Below are positions 8,197 through 15,140 of a stretch of 19,473 nucleotides of DNA, piece by piece. The stretch lies in the NCBI GenBank assembly GCA_046484975.1, contig JAWOHX010000053.1, positions 1 through 19,473 on the forward strand, in the 5' to 3' direction. Origin of the DNA: JAWOHX01 sp046484975 (GTDB taxonomy: Bacteria > Bacillota > Clostridia > DUPQ01). Position 1 is the first letter of the stretch; each line of letters begins with the position of its first letter. A model generated the notes under the pieces. The model was not told the DNA's origin and made no database searches. It worked only from the letters and a program-made list of their open reading frames with translations. Made by a program: the position numbers and the translations under genes.

Positions 8197-9188
8197 GTTT
8201 CATTCTCCTGTTCTCTCGTTTCCATGCAGGCCCTGGCGGTCCTTTCGATGGCTTCCTGCACATGGCCACCTTCATATCCCAGCAGTTTTTTTCCCTTCTG
8301 TGAGTCGAAATACAACTGCCGGGACTGGATATCCTTGAATAGCCTTGCAGGGTCCAGTCCCTTTTCCCTGCCCTGGCGGGCGTCATTCCTTTTGATCCTT
8401 TGTCCCATCAGCGTGGCCAGGAAAGTGGGGATGGTGACGATTTTTTTCCTCTTCCCCATGCCTTTGAGCATGAGCCCGATCATTTCCTTCCAGTCGAGGT
8501 TCTCATCCCCCACAAGAATTCGCTGCCCATGGCCTCCTTTTTCAGCGGCCCCAACCACGGCCATGGCCACGTCCTCCACGGCGATCATGTTGGATCCCCC
8601 TTTCGTGAACCAGACTGCCCCGGGCTTGTTGAGATGGGGGATGAGGATGTCCTTCCAAAGAGGGGGCCTTTCCGGCATGGTCCCGAAGATATATGGGAGT
8701 TCCAGGACAATCACTTCCATTTTGCCCTTTCCCTCGCTGATGACCCGTTCCTCCTGAAGAACACGGCATTTGATGTACGGATGCCGTCCCGCCAGGTCAA
8801 GCTCAGGCCACAGCCTGTTGAAATAGGCAAAATATGAGCCGAGGACCACACATTTTCGGATCCCTGCCATCCTGGCTGCCCGGACCGCCTTGACGCTGCC
8901 CTTGACCAGCCTCTCATGGAAATAACCGTAGGCCGGAGCCTTGGGCGTCACCCTGTCGTCAGGTCCCAGGGCATAGACCAGGACATCATGCCCTGCCATG
9001 AGCTTCACCAGTTTTTGTTCCGGCATTTCAAAGACATCCCCGGTCAGCACCTTCGCTTCCTCCGGGAACCAGGACCCCAGCCTGATGTCGGGCAGGGACA
9101 ACGTCGTGACGGAATGTCCTCTTTTCAAGAATTCCAACAGGGAATGGTATCCCAGGAAACCAGTCCCACCGGCGATAAAAACTTTCAT
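8193..9188 (-). CDS. NAD-dependent epimerase/dehydratase (atypical extended SDR)
   Basis: A 331-residue protein with GGTGFLG (7-13) for NAD(P) binding, a dinucleotide-binding fold to about residue 170 and a substrate domain after it. S118 in LGSYF and Y138 in HPYIKCR occupy the Ser and Tyr catalytic positions, but the YxxxK lysine is Arg (R142). Family members isomerize, reduce or dehydrate nucleotide sugars and other small sugars, or have lost activity. An AGGGGTGA SD lies about 5 bases before ATG 9188. It is translationally coupled to the downstream heparinase gene, suggesting both act on one substrate. The gene follows a strong terminator, so it probably has its own promoter, which I could not define. 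Confidence 0.82.
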   Translation of the reverse strand: MKVFIAGGTGFLGYHSLLEFLKRGHSVTTLSLPDIRLGSWFPEEAKVLTGDVFEMPEQKLVKLMAGHDVLVYALGPDDRVTPKAPAYGYFHERLVKGSVKAVRAARMAGIRKCVVLGSYFAYFNRLWPELDLAGRHPYIKCRVLQEERVISEGKGKMEVIVLELPYIFGTMPERPPLWKDILIPHLNKPGAVWFTKGGSNMIAVEDVAMAVVGAAEKGGHGQRILVGDENLDWKEMIGLMLKGMGKRKKIVTIPTFLATLMGQRIKRNDARQGREKGLDPARLFKDIQSRQLYFDSQKGKKLLGYEGGHVQEAIERTARACMETREQENET

Positions 9189-9225
9189 TTCTTCACCCCT
9201 GGCATCATTCTATACCGTCCCCGGG

Positions 9226-9253
9226 AAAAAGAAAAGCCGGTTCTGCAACCGGC
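9226..9253 (-). terminator. Rho-independent terminator of the symporter operon
   Basis: On the minus strand, GCCGGTT, a 4-base loop and AACCGGC form a 7-bp GC-rich stem, followed at once by TTTTCTTTTT. It starts 6 bases after the symporter stop codon. It separates the symporter unit from the SDR-heparinase unit. Confidence 0.88.
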
Positions 9254-9259
9254 CTTCCA

Positions 9260-10858
9260 TCATGACAATCCTTTGAAACATTCCCGGAGATGGGATTCCT
9301 CCACATCCGGCCTGGTCAGCACCCCCACAACAACTGTGACGACGATTGAGGTCAGCAGGGATACGATCACCGGGTTCACAAACTGGATGGCGGAATCGAA
9401 GAGGAAAGGCCTGCCGAAAAGCAGCTGGCTCACACCAAGGACTGTCGCTTCCTTGGAATGGATGAACATCATCCAGAGCATGCTCACGGAAAAGCCGGAC
9501 AACATACCTGACACGGCGGCCTTCCTGGACAGTTTCCGGATGTACAGGGCCCCGAAATAGACGGGGAGGAAGGAAGCAGCACACACCCCGAAGAAAAGGA
9601 CCGTGCTGATGGCAATGGCACCGTCCCAGACCGCCGGGAGGGTGTATGCCAGGAAAACCGTCACCAGGATTCCTATGAATACCCCGAGCCTGGAAATCAG
9701 CATGGCAACCTTGTCGCTTTTCCTGGAGGTATCAAACAAGTCCCTTCCCACGGCTGTCCCGATGGCATGGAACTGGGAACTCAGCGTGGACATCCCGGCA
9801 GCGATCAGCACCACCAGGAACGTGGCGGAAAACCAGGGAGGCATGAAGCTGTCCATGAACACCGGAATGATGTTGTCGGTCCCCCCTGCTGACGCCACGG
9901 CGATTTTTCCCGTTTCCTGAAAAAAAAGCACATTGGAAAGAGCTCCCACGGTGAAGGCCACACCTGTCATCATGAGAATGAAGACACCTCCCGCCGAGAT
10001 GGCCCGGTTGAGCTCCCGGTCACTTTTCACCGTCATGAAACGAACAGCGAGCTGGGGTTGGGCGAGGACACCGATCCCCACGCCAAGGACCAGGGTGGAC
10101 ACCACGATCCACCAGTATTGGGAAAACATTTCCGGCATGCTGGTCCATCCCTGGAAGCCACCCGCCACCAGGCCTTTGATCTGGTCGGCGATGGCCGGGT
10201 TGGAGAACAGGTCGGTGAGCTGCTGGTGGGCGGATGTCACCCCTCCGAGCTTCGCATACACCCATATCACCAGGGTCAGCATACCAAGAAACATGATGCT
10301 TCCCTGGAAGGCGTCGGAGTACATGACGCCCTTGAGACCTCCGAAAAACACATAGGCAGCCACAATGATGGCGAAGGTGAACAATGCCGCATTGTATTCA
10401 ATCCCGAGGCTGCTTTCGATGATTTTTGCAGCCCCGATCATCACCGCCGCAGCATAGACAGGCATGAATATGAAAACCACCCATCCGCTGAATTTCTGGA
10501 TGAGTCGTGACTGGAACCTTTTCCCAAGAAATTCCGGGAAGGTATGCGCTTCCATGTTGTGGCCGATTTTCCTGGTCCTTTTGCCGAAAACCAGGAACGC
10601 GATGAAGATCCCGAAAAAGATGTTCATGAACGTGAGCCATAAAAGGCCCATCCCGAAGACCCCGGCATTGCCGCCGAAACCGACGATGGCCGAAGTGCTG
10701 ATGAAGGTGGCGCCATATGAGAGCGCCATGATCATGGGATGGATTTTTCTTCCCGCAATCAGGTAGTCCCTGTTGCTTTTCGTATTCTTGTAACCTAAGA
10801 ACCCGAGATATCCGATGACGCCGATGTAGATGATCATGATGATGATTTTGATGAGCAT
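9260..10858 (-). CDS. Sodium:solute symporter (SSS family)
   Basis: A 532-residue membrane protein with about 13 hydrophobic segments. Residues 19-63 (YLGFLGYKNTKSNRDYLIAG onward, then SYGATFISTSAIVGFGG) match the conserved first core helices of the SSS family. The sodium-site region is AAGMSTLSSQ (353-362). SSS carriers import sugars, organic acids, amino acids and similar solutes with sodium; in this neighbourhood a sugar acid is plausible but not shown. I favour ATG 10858, which has GGGGGT 5 bases before it; an in-frame ATG at 10870 has only a weak AGG. It lies directly after a 59-codon gene for a small membrane protein, and a strong terminator follows its stop. Confidence 0.93.
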   Translation of the reverse strand: MLIKIIIMIIYIGVIGYLGFLGYKNTKSNRDYLIAGRKIHPMIMALSYGATFISTSAIVGFGGNAGVFGMGLLWLTFMNIFFGIFIAFLVFGKRTRKIGHNMEAHTFPEFLGKRFQSRLIQKFSGWVVFIFMPVYAAAVMIGAAKIIESSLGIEYNAALFTFAIIVAAYVFFGGLKGVMYSDAFQGSIMFLGMLTLVIWVYAKLGGVTSAHQQLTDLFSNPAIADQIKGLVAGGFQGWTSMPEMFSQYWWIVVSTLVLGVGIGVLAQPQLAVRFMTVKSDRELNRAISAGGVFILMMTGVAFTVGALSNVLFFQETGKIAVASAGGTDNIIPVFMDSFMPPWFSATFLVVLIAAGMSTLSSQFHAIGTAVGRDLFDTSRKSDKVAMLISRLGVFIGILVTVFLAYTLPAVWDGAIAISTVLFFGVCAASFLPVYFGALYIRKLSRKAAVSGMLSGFSVSMLWMMFIHSKEATVLGVSQLLFGRPFLFDSAIQFVNPVIVSLLTSIVVTVVVGVLTRPDVEESHLRECFKGLS

Positions 10859-10876
10859 AACGACCCCCATGTCAAC

Positions 10877-11056
10877 CTATAGGTTGTCCTTGATTTCTGT
10901 TTCCTTTTTTTCCCACTGTATTTCTTCCTCAATCTGGACGGGTTCCTTGTCCTTTCCCTTGTTCCAGTTGGCGATGCCGTATACCAGGCACAGAACCGCG
11001 GATGCGATGCTGAGGATATACGCCAATAGGACGCTGCCGTCAGGTATGCCAAGCAT
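10877..11056 (-). CDS. Small accessory membrane protein of the SSS symporter
   Basis: A 59-residue protein: one membrane segment at about residues 8-30 (LLAYILSIASAVLCLVYG), then NWNKGK and an acidic/charged tail (31-59). It resembles the small proteins annotated in databases as symporter small accessory protein, recalled from the MLG..D....LAY pattern and the VYGIANWNKG motif. It has a GGGGGAGAAG SD before ATG 11056 and ends 18 bases before the symporter start. It is likely an essential or stabilizing partner of that carrier, like other tiny subunits of sodium symporters. Identity as a real gene is strong (SD, position, coding pattern); the role is by analogy. Confidence 0.82.
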   Translation of the reverse strand: MLGIPDGSVLLAYILSIASAVLCLVYGIANWNKGKDKEPVQIEEEIQWEKKETEIKDNL

Positions 11057-11082
11057 AATCTTCTCCCCCTGTTTTTTAATGG

Positions 11083-11114
11083 ATGGAAAAAGGATTCCAA
11101 AGACTCTTTTCCAT
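11083..11114. repeat. Inverted repeat in the symporter mRNA leader
   Basis: ATGGAAAAG and CTTTTTCCAT arms (one extra T in one arm) can form an 8-9 bp AT-rich stem in the leader, about 45 bases downstream of the proposed start and about 27 bases before the small protein's ATG. No T tract follows, so this is not a terminator. Its role, if any, is unknown. Confidence 0.4.
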
Positions 11115-11131
11115 GCTACCGTTCTACCTTG

Positions 11132-11143
11132 ATAAATATTTAT
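11132..11143. promoter_or_regulatory. AT-rich palindrome at the symporter promoter (operator candidate)
   Basis: ATAAATATTTAT is a perfect 12-base palindrome sitting at the predicted transcription start of the symporter unit. Position and symmetry suit a dimeric repressor, but AT palindromes also arise by chance in AT-rich spacers. The remainder of 11057-11155 holds the leader hairpin and the SD. Confidence 0.35.
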
Positions 11144-11149
11144 TGAATT

Positions 11150-11178
11150 ATATTATCACCTGGTATGAAATATGTCAA
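11150..11178 (-). promoter_or_regulatory. Promoter of the symporter unit
   Basis: On the minus strand, a perfect TTGACA (11178-11173) lies inside the last codons of the upstream GH32-like gene. After 17 bases comes TAATAT (11155-11150, 4/6), with a better-looking TATAAT (11152-11147) 20 bases from the -35. The expected start is about 11143, at the palindrome. Confidence 0.5.
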
Positions 11179-12118
11179 CGACTTCAGGGTGCATGTCTTC
11201 CCAGGACAATCCGGCCACATACAGCCCCTTCGTCCTGTCCTCCCGGTGGATAATATCCAGCGGGCTTCTGGAGCAGCTGGAGATGATCCAATGGCCTTCA
11301 TGGCGGAAAATCTCCGCCGCGTGGGCGGAAGACAGGTAATGGGCGTCACAATGGTTGAAGTCCAGCGGATCCCGGGAAATGCAGTACTTTGTCCCGTTGC
11401 CGTGCCGGAAGAACAGGTAATAAAGCCCATGGTTCCACACCAGGCAGGGGGATTCCGTCTTCATCACCAGACATTCATGGACGGAGTGCCTCCGCACAAG
11501 GACAGGATTCGCCTCCTCCCATCGGATCAGGTCGGGGGAAACAGAGGCATGGATGCAGGAAAGCTCCCGGTCCGCCGCCATGTCGCCCACCCAGAACATG
11601 ATGTACCGGTGGTTGCCGGCATCATGGTGGATGTGGGGATCACGGCAGGAACAGGGAAGGCCTGCGTCCCAGAACAGTTTGCTCCCCCGGGGATGGAACA
11701 ACGGGTTGCCAGGGTGCCTGGTCCAGTGGAACAGGTCCCTGGAGAGGGCCAGGCACATGTACTGGGCGAAATGCCTGTTGTGGGAGGAATAGAACATGTA
11801 AAAGACGCCGTCCTTCTCCATGACGAAGGGGGCGAACACACCTCTTTCCTCATGGGCCATCCCGGTGTCGCGGACCAGGGCCGGCGCACACGCCTCCCAA
11901 TGCAGGAGGTCCCGGCTGACGGCATGGCCGATGGTGATCTCATTCCCTTCGTCCATGCAGGTCTTCCCGACCTGCCCCTCGATATGGAAGAGATGGACCA
12001 GGCCGTCCTTCATGATGAAACAATGGTCGTTGACATAACGGCCTTCTGGCTGGTGGACATGGCAAAAGCATGGCGCTTCCCTCCGGATCCGTTCCAGGAT
12101 GTCCGGCCTGATGTTCAT
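11156..12118 (-). CDS. GH32-like five-bladed beta-propeller glycosidase
   Basis: A 320-residue protein. Three acidic positions match the GH32/clan J triad in order and spacing: N30-D31 in RYVNDH (nucleophile), R159-D160-P161 in CRDPHI (transition-state stabilizer) and E215-C216 in HECLVM (acid/base). Repeated strand patterns such as VSRDLLHWE and LSRDLFHWT mark propeller blades of clans F/J. The NDPNG loop of invertases and fructanases is missing, and the short protein lacks the C-terminal sandwich. A GH43-like function is the main alternative. I chose ATG 12118 (GGAGGAGGTGGAGGA before it) over the upstream frame; it overlaps the rarD stop by 4 bases. No signal peptide; it probably acts in the cytoplasm. 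Confidence 0.7.
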   Translation of the reverse strand: MNIRPDILERIRREAPCFCHVHQPEGRYVNDHCFIMKDGLVHLFHIEGQVGKTCMDEGNEITIGHAVSRDLLHWEACAPALVRDTGMAHEERGVFAPFVMEKDGVFYMFYSSHNRHFAQYMCLALSRDLFHWTRHPGNPLFHPRGSKLFWDAGLPCSCRDPHIHHDAGNHRYIMFWVGDMAADRELSCIHASVSPDLIRWEEANPVLVRRHSVHECLVMKTESPCLVWNHGLYYLFFRHGNGTKYCISRDPLDFNHCDAHYLSSAHAAEIFRHEGHWIISSCSRSPLDIIHREDRTKGLYVAGLSWEDMHPEVVDIFHTR

Positions 12119-12996
12119 TCCTCCACCTCCTCCCCGGACTTCCTCCGCCAGCTTCCCCCGGAAGGCACCGAGTAGACCAGAAGGCCCATCCAGATGAAGG
12201 CGAAGCTGGCCAGGGCATGCCACTCCATGCGCTCCCCCAGTGCAATGCCGGAGAGGAACATCATGGTGGGGGCGATGTATTGGAGGAACCCCACTTTATG
12301 CAGGGGGATCTTTTTGGCCGCGGAGGAGAACAGGAGCAACGGAACAAGGGTCACGGCGCCGGAAAGGACAATGAGTGCATTTGTACCCATGCCCGGGGAG
12401 AACAGGGAGATGCCGCTGCTTGTTCCCCTGTACAGGAGGATGGCGAGGCTGATGGGAAGGAGGGACATGGTCTCAGAGGACATGGATTCCAGGGCGCCCA
12501 GGGAACTCTTTTTCTTGATCAGCCCGTACAGCGCGAAGGTGAAGGCCAGGACCAGGGCGATGATTGGGATGACGCCGCTGGACAGGACCATGATGGCCAC
12601 TCCCAGGGAGACGAGGACCACAGCCATGATGCGCTTTTGGTCCATGGCCTCCTTGAGGAAAATCCTTCCCAGCAGGACGCTGACAAGGGGATTGAGGAAA
12701 TATCCCAGGCTGGCATCGATGAGATGGTCGTTGACCACTGCATAAATGAACACGAACCAGTTCACGGCCAGGAGCAGTCCTGAGAAAAAGGCCGTGGCCA
12801 GCCTCCTGGCATCCTTCATCTGCCTGAGGAAGGAAATCCTCCCGGAGAGGACCAGTACCAGGAGGCAGAGGAGAAAGGAGAACAGGATCCGGTAGGCAAC
12901 GACCTCCAGGCTGTCCACATGTCCGAGCATCCTCCAGAAAAATGGAAAGATCCCCCACATCACATAAGCAATGACGATGGTGGCCGTAGCTTTCAT
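12115..12996 (-). CDS. rarD: RarD-type EamA/DMT permease
   Basis: A 293-residue membrane protein with about 10 hydrophobic segments. The MWGIFPFFWRML, HVDSLEVVAYRILFSF, NWFVFIYAV and LGYFLNPLVSVLLG patterns are those of RarD proteins within the drug/metabolite transporter superfamily. Substrate is unknown for RarD; family members carry metabolites or sugars. It has a GGGGAGGA SD and a good promoter. It is coupled to the GH32-like gene through an ATGA overlap, an unusual partner for RarD, which suggests import or export of the substrate or product of that enzyme. Confidence is high for the family, lower for the symbol as a strict orthologue. Confidence 0.88.
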   Translation of the reverse strand: MKATATIVIAYVMWGIFPFFWRMLGHVDSLEVVAYRILFSFLLCLLVLVLSGRISFLRQMKDARRLATAFFSGLLLAVNWFVFIYAVVNDHLIDASLGYFLNPLVSVLLGRIFLKEAMDQKRIMAVVLVSLGVAIMVLSSGVIPIIALVLAFTFALYGLIKKKSSLGALESMSSETMSLLPISLAILLYRGTSSGISLFSPGMGTNALIVLSGAVTLVPLLLFSSAAKKIPLHKVGFLQYIAPTMMFLSGIALGERMEWHALASFAFIWMGLLVYSVPSGGSWRRKSGEEVEE

Positions 12997-13025
12997 GTGT
13001 CCTCCCCTGTCCCGGTTTTGGGTAT

Positions 13026-13054
13026 ATTATACTTTTTTCCGCGTGCGTTGTACA
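13026..13054 (-). promoter_or_regulatory. Promoter of the rarD-GH32 unit
   Basis: TGTACA (13054-13049, 4/6) plus a 17-base spacer and perfect TATAAT (13031-13026), on the minus strand 30 bases before ATG 12996. The -10 lies within a short inverted repeat, GTATA-T-TATAC. Confidence 0.55.
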
Positions 13055-13070
13055 CACTGGAAAATATGGT

Positions 13071-13098
13071 TTGACTGGGAGTGCAAATGCTGTAGAAT
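13071..13098 (+). promoter_or_regulatory. Promoter of the UroD-like gene
   Basis: TTGACT (13071-13076, 5/6), a 16-base spacer and TAGAAT (13093-13098, 5/6). The start would be about 13105, giving a leader of under 20 bases that still contains AGGAGGTGG (13108-13116). It faces away from the rarD promoter, with 16 bases between the two -35 boxes. Confidence 0.6.
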
Positions 13099-13122
13099 GG
13101 AGAAAGCAGGAGGTGGCTCATC

Positions 13123-14199
13123 ATGACGGGAAAAGAACGGATTGCAAATATCCTGAAAAGGAAGCCGGTGGACCGTATCGGTCTCTACGAGCATTTCTGG
13201 GGGGACACCAAGTCCACATGGACGAAACAGGGACACATCACCGATGATACTGATTTCCAGGAACTTTTCGATTATGACCTGGAACTCACCTGGCCTCTCA
13301 ATTTCACCGCCAATCTGGACTACGTTCCCGAGGTCCTGGAAGAGACGGAGGACACCATTCTCACAAGGGACGGCAATTCCGCTGTCCTCCGGAGGCACAA
13401 GCTCCATGACACCACCCCCGAGCACGTGGACTTCCTGGTGAAGGACCATGCTTCCTGGAAAGAGGCCATCTGCCCGGTCCTGAAACCGGAAAAAAGACGG
13501 ATTGATTTCGGAAAGTACCTGTTTGCGAAGGAGAAAGCACGCAGGCGCGACGCTTTCTTCTGCCTGTCGGGGGTCAATGTCTTTGAACTCATGCACCCCG
13601 TCTGCGGACATGAGAACATGCTCATGGGCATGATCCTGGAGCCGGATTGGATCCGGGAGATGGTGGACACCTTCAGCGACCACATCATCAAGCTGCAGGA
13701 GATGATCTTCAGTGAGGCCGGCCTTCCCGATGGCATCTGGTATTATGAGGACATGGGATTCAAGGAAAAGCCTTTTATGTCACCCGCCATGTACCGGGAG
13801 TTTCTCCTGCCCGCCCACAAAAAGACCATCGATTTCGCCAAAAGCCTGGGCCTTCCCGTCATCATGCATTCCTGCGGGTTTGTCGAGCCCCTGATCCCCG
13901 GGATGCTGGAGGCAGGCATCGACTGCCTTCAGGTCATTGAGGTCAAGGCCGGTATGGATCTCCTGAGGATACATAAAACCTACCGGGACAATCTCTCCCT
14001 GATGGGCGGCATCGACGTCCGGGCCCTGTACACCAATGACAAAAAAATCATTGACCGGGAATTGGAGGACAAGATTCCCGTGGTGAAAGAGGGGTACGGG
14101 TATGTTCTCCACAGTGACCACTCCATCCCCAATACCGTGGATTTCGAAATCTACAAATATTTCATTGAAAAAGGGATGAGCCTGGGTCAATACCGGTGA
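13123..14199 (+). CDS. Uroporphyrinogen decarboxylase-fold methyltransferase-like protein
   Basis: A 358-residue UroD-superfamily TIM barrel. It is not HemE: the family's arginine-rich tetrapyrrole-binding start is absent. It resembles MtaA/CmuA-type corrinoid methyltransferases and the many UroD-like proteins in sugar clusters. H249 and C251 (IMHSCG) match two of three zinc ligands of MtaA, but the third Cys is replaced by H333 in HSDHSIPN. E209/D210 (YYEDMG) also look active-site-like. No corrinoid protein is encoded nearby. A strong AGGAGGT SD and its own promoter lead it. It overlaps the converging amidase gene by 38 bases. Function unknown: sugar-metabolite lyase or transferase is a guess from context. 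Confidence 0.83.
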   Translation: MTGKERIANILKRKPVDRIGLYEHFWGDTKSTWTKQGHITDDTDFQELFDYDLELTWPLNFTANLDYVPEVLEETEDTILTRDGNSAVLRRHKLHDTTPEHVDFLVKDHASWKEAICPVLKPEKRRIDFGKYLFAKEKARRRDAFFCLSGVNVFELMHPVCGHENMLMGMILEPDWIREMVDTFSDHIIKLQEMIFSEAGLPDGIWYYEDMGFKEKPFMSPAMYREFLLPAHKKTIDFAKSLGLPVIMHSCGFVEPLIPGMLEAGIDCLQVIEVKAGMDLLRIHKTYRDNLSLMGGIDVRALYTNDKKIIDRELEDKIPVVKEGYGYVLHSDHSIPNTVDFEIYKYFIEKGMSLGQYR

Positions 14200-15136
14200 G
14201 CGTTCCCCCGGCTTTTTCCCGTATGGCCCTGGCCTTGTCCAGATAGTCATCCAGCAACATAAGCTCATATTCATCCAGGATGTAACGGACGCCGGGGTTG
14301 TCATCCTCGCAGGCCAGCAACACGGACCCCAGGTGTCCGGGGTCGGACAGGCTGATTCGTTGCCCGTACTTTTTTTTGATGTCTTTGAACTTATGGATGT
14401 TATAGTCCAGGTGAATCACCGCGCAGTCGGTGTTGATCCTCCTGCAGCAATAAGGGGTGTAGTTTGTGGTCCCTGCCAGAATCTCGCCTACGGGACTGAT
14501 GATGGCGCTGGGCATGCCCCGGACGCTTGAGATGAAGTGGGACCGGGTGGAAAACGCCCAGTTCGCCTGCATCAGGCCTCCGTGGAAGACCGATGAGAAA
14601 AAAATGGCATCAGGCCTTTGTTCCCGGTAGGACTCCCGAAGCTCGTCGAAATTCAAGTCAAAGCATATGGCATATCCCGCTTTCAATCTCCCGGTTTCTG
14701 TCACCGTTCCCCTGTCTCCCGGGATGATTCCGTCATCCTCCATCTCCCAGATGGTGGGGAACACCTTGTCGTAGGCGCCGATGAGCTGCCCGTTCTTTCC
14801 CAGGGTGAGGATGGAGTTCCTTTTCCGGCCTTCTGCATCCATCCGGATGCTTCCGTACATGACAATGCAACCCAGGGTTTTCGCCCAATCGGCGAAATAA
14901 CCCTGGAACAGGCCCATGGCATGGAGATAATAATCCTGCTCCTCTTTTTTTCCCATACGATTGATCATGGTGCAGGTTTCCGGCAGGAGGATGATGTCGG
15001 GACAATCCGGTGCAAGCCGGTGGAACCCTTCCTCCCAGTATGCCTTCATGGCAGAAAGGTTTTTCTCCCAGCCTTCATATTTCCCTTCTCCGGGCATGTC
15101 CCCCGCCAGAATGCCGATGTTCACATGATTCGCCAT
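14162..15136 (-). CDS. Carbon-nitrogen hydrolase (nitrilase superfamily)
   Basis: A 324-residue protein with the Glu-Lys-Cys triad of amidases and carbamoylases: E53 (LPETCT), K124 (AYDKVFP) and C158 (AICFDLNFDE). It hydrolyses a nonpeptide C-N bond; the substrate is unknown. A GGAGGTGTGAGGA SD overlaps the end of the upstream enolase-superfamily gene, and 4 bases separate that stop from ATG 15136; an open frame upstream to 15232 lies within that gene and is rejected. As the last gene of the four-gene operon it may remove ammonia, an acyl or carbamoyl group from an intermediate. The 3' end overlaps the UroD-like gene in the opposite direction. Confidence 0.87.
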   Translation of the reverse strand: MANHVNIGILAGDMPGEGKYEGWEKNLSAMKAYWEEGFHRLAPDCPDIILLPETCTMINRMGKKEEQDYYLHAMGLFQGYFADWAKTLGCIVMYGSIRMDAEGRKRNSILTLGKNGQLIGAYDKVFPTIWEMEDDGIIPGDRGTVTETGRLKAGYAICFDLNFDELRESYREQRPDAIFFSSVFHGGLMQANWAFSTRSHFISSVRGMPSAIISPVGEILAGTTNYTPYCCRRINTDCAVIHLDYNIHKFKDIKKKYGQRISLSDPGHLGSVLLACEDDNPGVRYILDEYELMLLDDYLDKARAIREKAGGTLTGIDPGSSLFQ

Positions 15137-15140
15137 GTCC

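Noticed and set aside
6379..8757. Open frame of 792 codons on the plus strand
   Set aside because: It is antisense to heparinase and SDR genes with clear motifs, has no ribosome site and no recognisable domain. It is a GC-bias shadow.
9189..9225. Promoter of the SDR gene (TATAGA/TAGAAT near 9207-9214)
   Set aside because: It would leave a leader of only about 12 bases and has no -35, so I could not support it.
13123..14199. HemE (heme biosynthesis uroporphyrinogen decarboxylase)
   Set aside because: It lacks the arginine-rich HemE start and has a His/Cys metal-site pattern of the methyltransferase branch.
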